NCBI RefSeq assembly: GCF_021462225.1
Contig: NC_061804.1
Coordinates: 11,600,740-11,664,739 of the forward strand
DNA from: Girardinichthys multiradiatus
Taxonomy: Eukaryota; Chordata; Actinopteri; Cyprinodontiformes; Goodeidae
DNA length: 64,000 nucleotides
Direction of reading: 5' to 3'
A program made the translations under genes and the position numbers. How positions within the stretch are numbered: the stretch's first letter is position 1; every line of letters begins with the position of its first letter. The notes beneath the pieces are model-generated. The model made no database searches. It worked only from the letters and a program-made list of their open reading frames with translations, and was not told the DNA's origin. This document shows positions 57,516-64,000 of this stretch, piece after piece.

Positions 57516-59424
57516 ATTTCCTATTTGAGATGGTGAGTGATTTTTTTTAAAAGCTCTGTTCGAATGTCATCATTCAGAAAGTGATAAAAGCCTCAGTGTT
57601 TCCTACCAAATTCTCCACCAGAGACATATTTTATCATCATTTGGGCACTTGACAGATCCTGACGAGAAGGATTGCATTCATTCCATATGAGAAGAGCCTC
57701 TTTGTACAAAAACATTCCTCTTCCCGCTCATTTAAAACATTTCTGCAGACTGTCATTCCCTTTTATTTCTCCATTCCAAGAATCCTGACCTCCCCTCTCC
57801 TCTTCTCACACCTTGCTGTTTCCACTCCCCCTGCTCCTCAGACTCCCTCCTTCTAACTCTCCCTTCCCCCCCACCCCCCCTAATCCTGCGCCCATTTCCA
57901 CCAAAACACAAACCCTGCTCAGGTTTGCACCTGTTTCTTCTAGCTCCATTCACAGTTTCTACAGGAACCCCTCGAATTTCTCCATTTAACTCCTGAAATC
58001 TAAACTTAACACAAACTGCTGGATTGTTTTTGGGGTTTGCTGTTAATCCTGTGGAGACAGGAGTGTTCAGAGGGCTGTCTATCAGCTCCATCAGGACATC
58101 CAGCTGCTCTGCATACCTCCCATCACCTCCGCTGCTTCCATCACAGCCATCACTCTGGTTCCCAGCTGGATGGGACGCTGCTGCTGCTGCTGTGGAAGTT
58201 AGAAGGTTAGACTTGCGAGGTGCTAGATGTCCATGCTCTGAAAGCAGGTGAGATCACATCTTTATCCTCTGGTGTTTCAGAAAGTTTAAATTTGTATTTG
58301 TCTGGTTTGCAACCAGGAACCAAAGTAAACAGCTTTTTTTACTTTAACATTTGGAGTTGTATGCTAATATTGTCATTGTTTACTATGACTCATTGTATGT
58401 CTTTATAATTATTATCTCAGCTGTGTTCAAATTAAGATCTGATTTAAGAAACATCTGATAAGGAGTTAATTAAGTTTTGAAGAGGCATCTGCTAATTTGA
58501 TGCAAAACAAGTCATGCAAATCCAAGCGCAACCTTGCAGATAAATACTGTGTTTTATTTTAAATATCCTGCCTTAAACATGCATGAATGTCCAGCGTGAG
58601 CCAAGTCAAGTCAAAGCGATTGTGGTAACCTGTGATGAGAGGCTGATGACATAACGGCAGATCTCTATCAGCGGTGCCCATTAACTCTGGCACACCTGAG
58701 CACAATTTAACAATCTGTCTGAGGAAAATTCACACATTATACAGAAATGACAGATCTGACAAAGGTATTCATCTGAGCTCACACTGTCAGTTTTATCAGT
58801 CACATGGATCAGTATAATCAGCATAATAACATTAAACAGACGGATTTATGCTTAGAGTCCAAAATAACTCCAAGAATTACATTTCTAAATTACAAAACAA
58901 GACAACAATATTCAGACTTTATATCTCTCTCCCTGTCAGACACTCAGACGGGACAGGACTCTTAGTATCCCTGGTTAAAATGTAAAAAAAAAAAGATACT
59001 TTTTAAAAAATGTTTTTTGTTTCTTTTTTCTAAATTTATGCTTTTTCTTTTCTTATTTCTGTCAAAAATGAAAAAACTTTTTATTGCATTAAAGAAAAAT
59101 CGAGAAAAAAAAACCCAACCTTTGATTTTAATTAGTACTGAAAATAAATCCGACTTTAACAATTTTAACAATGTTACTGGTGAAACAATTATTAGCATCT
59201 CCAACAAGTACTTTGGGGGAAAAAATTCCACCAATTTGTTTTTTTGTTTTTTTTAAATAATCAGCACTTTAGAAATTGTTCTCATTAGGTATATATACGA
59301 TTTGACACAGAGGCCTATTTCACTTTGTCACTCTTCAATATGGGAAAGACAAGAGAACATCCTGACAAATAGCTACCGTTCTCAACTCGCCCATATCTGC
59401 ACTCAGAGCAAAAATGAAAAACTT
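57516..59424. other. Intergenic DNA, C-rich tract and AT-rich runs
   Basis: A pyrimidine-rich tract at 57830-57890 (cccccaccccccc) produces a 112-codon - frame at 57753-58091 that I do not accept as a gene. A CTG run at 58182-58196 gives short alanine or leucine stretches. From 58980 to 59260 the DNA is extremely AT-rich. Confidence 0.4.
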
Positions 59425-59755
59425 TAGGGGGCTGCAAAGTTGCAGTTGGTAGCACTGTTGCCTTGTAGCAAGAAGGTCCTGGGTTCGACTACTGGCCGGC
59501 AGTCTTTCTGCATGTAGTTTGCATGTTCTCCCTGTGCATGCGTGGGTTCTCTCCAGGTACTCTGGCTTCCTCCTACTGTTCAAAAACATGACTAGTTAAT
59601 TGGTCTCCCTACATTGCCCTTAGATGTGAATGAGTGGTTGTTTGTCCTGTATTTCTCTGTGTTGCCCTGCAACGGACTGGCGACCTGTCCAGGTTGTACC
59701 CTGCCTCTCGCCCATAGATTGCCGTGACCCACTATAGAATAAGCGATATAGAAGA
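59425..59755 (+). repeat. SINE-like repeat, copy 2 (most complete)
   Basis: 'ttggtagcactgttgccttgtagcaagaaggtcctgggttcgacta' resembles pol III A- and B-box spacing. The body 'tgcatgttctccctgtgcatgcgtgggttctctccagg' follows, with the end 'cactatagaataagcgatatagaagatgaatga'. It matches 45400-45735 and, in its 3' half, 21690-21840. Confidence 0.75.
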
Positions 59756-62394
59756 TGAATGAACATCTTTAGGTTTGGCTTTTTAGCTATTCAGATACAA
59801 AATGTCCACCTTTACCCTAATTTCCAAAAGTCTTTGATTCAACATAATATTTTTTTTTTCATTAATTATCTTGTATGGTTTGTTTTTTTATTTATGTTTT
59901 ACATAAGATGAAACTCTGCATTTAACTATAGGATAAGTACTCAAAAATAAAATCAAACTAAACTTAAGAACAGGAGATCAGCAAGGTCTGAGCTTGTTTC
60001 AAATAGATTTCTCACTGTTAATGTGTAGAAAATATAAGTTTTTCACCAGCCTGACTGAGCTAAAACAATCTGCTACTGTGCTGCTTAGAGACATAAAGAA
60101 CAAGACAGACAAGAGAGGTTCCATTAGCAACGTGGCAAGCTCTCTAGATCACATGATGGATGTGTGGGTGTTTGTTAACTCTAGTACCGTTGCCGTCTTT
60201 GAAACTGGTTTCTGCAAAAGCTAATATCTAACCCTAGCATTTTATAAAATTGCATATTAGCTGTTCCCAGAGGCTAGAGCTAACTGCTAGTCAGTGCACT
60301 GCCAGGACCAGAGTAAACTTCTACTATGTTAAAACAGCAACATGCCACAGTGGTTCAGGTGAAACATGACAGTCCCCCCAACGGTTGGGGACCAGCTGGA
60401 ATTTGTAGCAATGAGTTCCTTATGTTTAACTTGTACTGCAAAGCCAAATCTCTTTGGTGTTTCCTACCCAAAATCAAGGGATGAACAGGCATATAAAACG
60501 TGACTCTAAAATCAAGAAAATTAAAATTGATATACAAACTGTAATTTAATTTCAGATTGGGACCACCATCTGCCACCGTTCAACCTGGTGCCCAGCAATC
60601 TCACTTGAGACTGTTCAAGCATAAACACTCATGTCTTTGTTCTAATGATCTGTGTTATTTCAGCACAGCACAGTGTGTCCTATGTGTGATAGATGGCAGT
60701 GACATAGCACTACACGCACTGCTGCAGCAGTACTTGGTTTTTTAGCCTAACTGTTTGTTACTAAGGTAATGCAATGGAAAAAATAAAAATCTTCTATTGG
60801 GTAAAGTGCCTACTATGTTATTGATATGCATAATGCTGTACTTTTCAATCAGGTAGTTTCTCGGGATGTAGATGTCTCAGATGTCTGTTTTGCAGTATTT
60901 TTTCAACATGTTTTAAAAAGTGTGGAGCAATCTTGTCTTCTGTTCACAGACTTCTATGGGTTTGCATGAACATCTATGTATTTGTTGAGATTGGAATTGT
61001 AATATGGTGGCAGCAGGACTCCACATTAGTTTGTTCAGACTTGCCATAGCCTTTATTTTCAGTGACATATTATCTATTATACTAACTATTTAAAATGAGA
61101 ATGCCAAAGAGTGAAACACACTGGCATAACACATGTAAAACAATGACTTCATTAATTTTGGCGATCATGATGAACACCTGACGGGTGTTAATTGTCAAGT
61201 TTTCCTTCTGCTGGATGAACTACCCTCAGGTCATTTTTAAAGACCTTGGACTGACCTGGTCTTCTGTTTAAGTAACCACAGACTTTCATTTTAATGACCA
61301 AGACAAAACTGATGGTAGTGTAAAGTTTTCTCATAGGGTTCGCATCAACTGCTATGACATTTTATTGATTATAGTTCTTATTAGATGGCAAAAATCTCTT
61401 TTGCCTTGGTTTTGCTTTTCTTGGACTAGCCATTAGCTTTACTTTCAGAGACTTGCTACCCTATAAAAATTAAAAGCAGACATAAAAAATGTGCTAAAGG
61501 CCAAATCTTAGTCTCTATTTTTTGTAGTCTATTTATTTTTGCATTATGCAAGCTAAGGTAGGATACTCGTTGTTTTCAACCGTCCAACCTCCAGGCCAGA
61601 CAGGAGGATTTTATAATGAATTTCTGTCAGTAATAAATATTTCAGTTTTGTTGTATAATCGTAAAAAGAGCAGGAGAAAGACGTTCCCATAGACTCCCTC
61701 CCCACAGGCAAGGATTAGGAAAGATGGTTCTGTATAGTCTTAGAGAGATGCTCCTCAGCCTTCTCCAGAGAGCACTTCTATGAGATAACATGTACGCCCC
61801 ACTGTGGAAGGTTCAATTTCCATTGTTAACATGTCTGGGAGAGAATTACAACAGGTTTCACCTTGTCTCCCTCCCCAGTGAGTCGGAGTCTCATGAGAAT
61901 CACCTTGAAAGCTGCTGAAGCTGCTATAAGGAGAACTTTTGCTTTGTCTAGTCAGAATGATTTAGCAGCAATCCTGAATCTAAGGCTGTAAAATTATTAT
62001 CTCTTGCAAAATTTCAATAAATCTGATTCTGAATGACAATCATCAGTCTCGGTCTTGATAAAAACAATTTTTTCCACAACAGGACATATACATCAAAATA
62101 TAAATCCAGGAGCTTGCACCTTGAAGCACGATTTTCGGCGTGTTGGAGATGCAAGACTCTAGATTCACATTTTTTGTTTCAGCTTAGCAAAGCTGCCCAA
62201 AAATCATCCCAATGTCACCGGACTACTGAAAGTACCCAGCCTTCCAGTTGCTACTAACTACTTTCCACAGCTTTTTTTTTTCACATAAATCCTGTTTTGT
62301 TTACTAATGTTTACACCTCTGCCAATAGTGTGTGACATCAGAATGTTTTAATCCATTCAACAGACAAGCTGCATAGCAATTTTAAAGACTGCGG
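59756..62394. other. Intergenic DNA, nothing identified
   Basis: Small frames only. A tail-like 'tttcaataaatctgattctgaatga' at 62008-62033 may close a decayed retroposon, but its body is not recognisable. Confidence 0.4.
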
Positions 62395-62637
62395 ACCAAC
62401 CAGATCTCCTATCTATGCGTTACATTAACGCTCAGCATGGACTCCTGCTTTACTTGCACTGCCATACTTGCACAATGATCACCTGCACTGTTGTATTGCT
62501 CTTGCATCTTATACTGCTCTATATTTACTCTCACTCACTTAAAACTGTGCACATATATTTATATTATATTGTAGATATATTTATACTGTTTAATTTGTAC
62601 TGTATTGCACCGACTACGCCAAAACAAATTCCTTGTA
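62395..62637 (+). mobile_element. LINE 3' tail interrupted by Tc1 copy 3
   Basis: 'tgtattgcaccgactacgccaaaacaaattccttgta' (62600-62637) is a familiar non-LTR 3' tail that normally continues into a polyadenylation-type end. The Tc1 element begins directly after its TA at 62636-62637. The upstream 200 bp ('cttgcactgccatacttgcac') fits the same 3' UTR. Confidence 0.55.
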
Positions 62638-64000
62638 CAGGTCCTTCTCAAAAAATTAGCATATTGTGATAAAGTTAATTATTTTCTATAATGTAATGAT
62701 GAAAATTTAATATTCATATATTTTAGATTCATTGCACACTAACTGAAATATTTCAGGTCCTTTATTGTCTTAATACGGATGATTTTGGCATACAGCTCAT
62801 GAAAACCCAAAATTCCTATCTCACAAAATTAGCATATTTAATCCGACCAATAAAAGAAAAGTGTTTTTAATACAAAAAACGTCAACCTTCAAATAATCAT
62901 GTACAGTTATGCACTCAATACTTGGTCGGGAATCCTTTTGCAGAAATGACTGCTTCAATGCGGCGTGGCATGGAGGCAATCAGCCTGTGGCACTGCTGAG
63001 GTCTTATGGAGGCCCAGGATGCTTCGATAGCGGCCTTTAGCTCATCCAGAGTGTTGGGTCTTGAGTCTCTCAACGTTCTCTTCACAATATCCCACAGATT
63101 CTCTATGGGGTTCAGGTCAGGAGAGTTGGCAGGCCAATTGAGCACAGTGATACCATGGTCAGTAAACCATTTACCAGTGGTTTTGGCACTGTGAGCAGGC
63201 GCCAGGCCGTGCTGAAAAATGAAATCTTCATCTCCATAAAGCTTTTCAGCAGATGGAAGCATGAAGTGCTCCAAAATCTCCTGATAGCTAGCTGCATTGA
63301 CCCTGCCCTTGATAAAACACAGTGGACCAACACCAGCAGCTGACACGGCACCCCAGACCATCACTGACTGTGGGTACTTGACACTGGACTTCTGGCATTT
63401 TGGCATTTCCTTCTCCCCAGTCTTCCTCCAGACTCTGGCACCTTGATTTCTGAATGACATGCAGAATTTGCTTTCATCTGAAAAAAGTACTTTGGACCAC
63501 TGAGCAACAGTCCAGTGCTGCTTCTCTGTAGCCCAGGTCTGGGGAATGCGGCACCTGTAGCCCATTTCCTGCACACGCCTGTGCACGGTGGCTCTGGATG
63601 TTTCTACTCCAGACTCAGTCCACTGCTTCCGCAGGTCCCCCAAGGTCTGGAATCGGCCCTTTTCCACAATCTTTCTCAGGGTCCGGTCACCTCTTCTTGT
63701 TGTGCAGCGTTTTCTGCCACACGTTTTCCTTCCCACAGACTTCCCACTGAGGTGCCTTGATACAGCACTCTGGGAACAGCCTATTCGTTCAGAAATGTCT
63801 TTCTGTGTCTTACCCTCTTGCTTGAGGGTGTCAATAGTGGCCTTCTGGACTGCAGTCAGGTCGGCAGTCTTACCCATGATCGGGGTTTTGAGTGATGAAC
63901 CAGGCTGGGAGTTATAAAGGCCTCAGGAATCTTTTGCAGGTGTTTAGAGTTAACTCGTTGATTCAGATGATTAGGTTCATAGCTCGTTTAGAGACCCTTT
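62638..64000 (-). mobile_element. Tc1-like transposon, family 1 copy 3, cut by the window end
   Basis: The left inverted repeat starts after TA at 62636-62637 with 'caggtccttctcaaaaaatt'. The copy follows copies 1 and 2 base for base with few changes up to 64000, where the right inverted repeat is about to begin. Length inside the window is 1363 bp of an expected 1568. Confidence 0.93.
62915..63877 (-). CDS. Tc1-like transposase, 320 aa, catalytic Asp lost (copy 3)
   Basis: The frame is open and the same length as copy 2, including the shared 14-residue gap after residue 113. D134 (FSDESKF) and E259 (DLNPIENLW) are intact, but the second catalytic Asp is replaced: residue 224 reads G (FQHGLAPAH) from a single T-to-C change at 63207 on the + strand. 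Without this residue a DDE transposase cannot bind its metal ions, so the protein should be catalytically dead, though it may still bind the family's terminal repeats. Confidence 0.9.
   Translation of the reverse strand: MGKTADLTAVQKATIDTLKQEGKTQKDISERIGCSQSAVSRHLSGKSVGRKTCGRKRCTTRRGDRTLRKIVEKGRFQTLGDLRKQWTESGVETSRATVHRRVQEMGYRCRIPQTWATEKQHWTVAQWSKVLFSDESKFCMSFRNQGARVWRKTGEKEMPKCQKSSVKYPQSVMVWGAVSAAGVGPLCFIKGRVNAASYQEILEHFMLPSAEKLYGDEDFIFQHGLAPAHSAKTTGKWFTDHGITVLNWPANSPDLNPIENLWDIVKRTLRDSRPNTLDELKAAIEASWASIRPQQCHRLIASMPRRIEAVISAKGFPTKY

Noticed and set aside
57753..58091. 112-codon - strand frame with 'LDVLMELIDSP'
   Set aside because: Much of it comes from a C-rich low-complexity tract, no family was recognised, and no flanking exon was found. 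It might hide a real exon upstream (58092-58200), but this cannot be supported.
59425..59500. A tRNA gene
   Set aside because: The B-box-like 'ggttcgacta' belongs to a SINE-like repeat with other copies in the window; no cloverleaf is formed.

Overview
This window is vertebrate nuclear DNA, almost certainly from a ray-finned (teleost) fish. The three genes are split into many short exons with GT-AG introns, their proteins are recognisable vertebrate orthologues, and the intergenic DNA is dominated by teleost-type mobile elements: Tc1-like transposons, L2/Rex-like and RTE-like LINE ends, hAT, long solo LTRs and SINEs. I cannot name the species from sequence alone.

Layout. (1) 1.4-8.6 kb holds sc5d (lathosterol 5-desaturase) on the + strand: a CCAAT-rich promoter, one noncoding exon and four coding exons giving 296 aa. 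(2) 15.1-26.9 kb holds plekhb1 (evectin-1 type PH-domain protein) on the - strand: six coding exons, 185 aa, with introns packed with transposon debris. (3) 31.4-42.0 kb holds tbcel (tubulin cofactor E-like) on the + strand: a noncoding first exon and seven coding exons giving 432 aa. (4) 42-64 kb has no gene I can support; it is transposon relics and unassigned intergenic DNA.

Mobile DNA. There are at least four well-delimited Tc1-like transposons with TA target duplications. Three (3638-5203, 15893-17460, 62638 to beyond the window edge) belong to one family with about 200-bp inverted repeats of IR/DR form. The fourth (51471-53065) is another family and has an uninterrupted 337-aa DD34E transposase; it sits inside the reverse-transcriptase frame of a LINE, and removing it restores that frame. 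Two about 1.77-kb solo-LTR-like repeats (10992-13472 and 28243-30009) are copies of each other. The first is inserted in an RTE-like LINE with a TAGA duplication and itself carries a 702-bp hAT element with an 8-bp duplication and a TATC microsatellite. At least a dozen older Tc1-like relics are scattered elsewhere.

The three genes have unrelated jobs (sterol synthesis in the ER, post-Golgi membrane traffic, tubulin turnover), and nothing suggests they work together. No new defence or metabolic system was found. The interest lies in the nested transposon history, a possibly complete Tc1-like element, and one unexplained 1.3-kb insertion (23421-24755).
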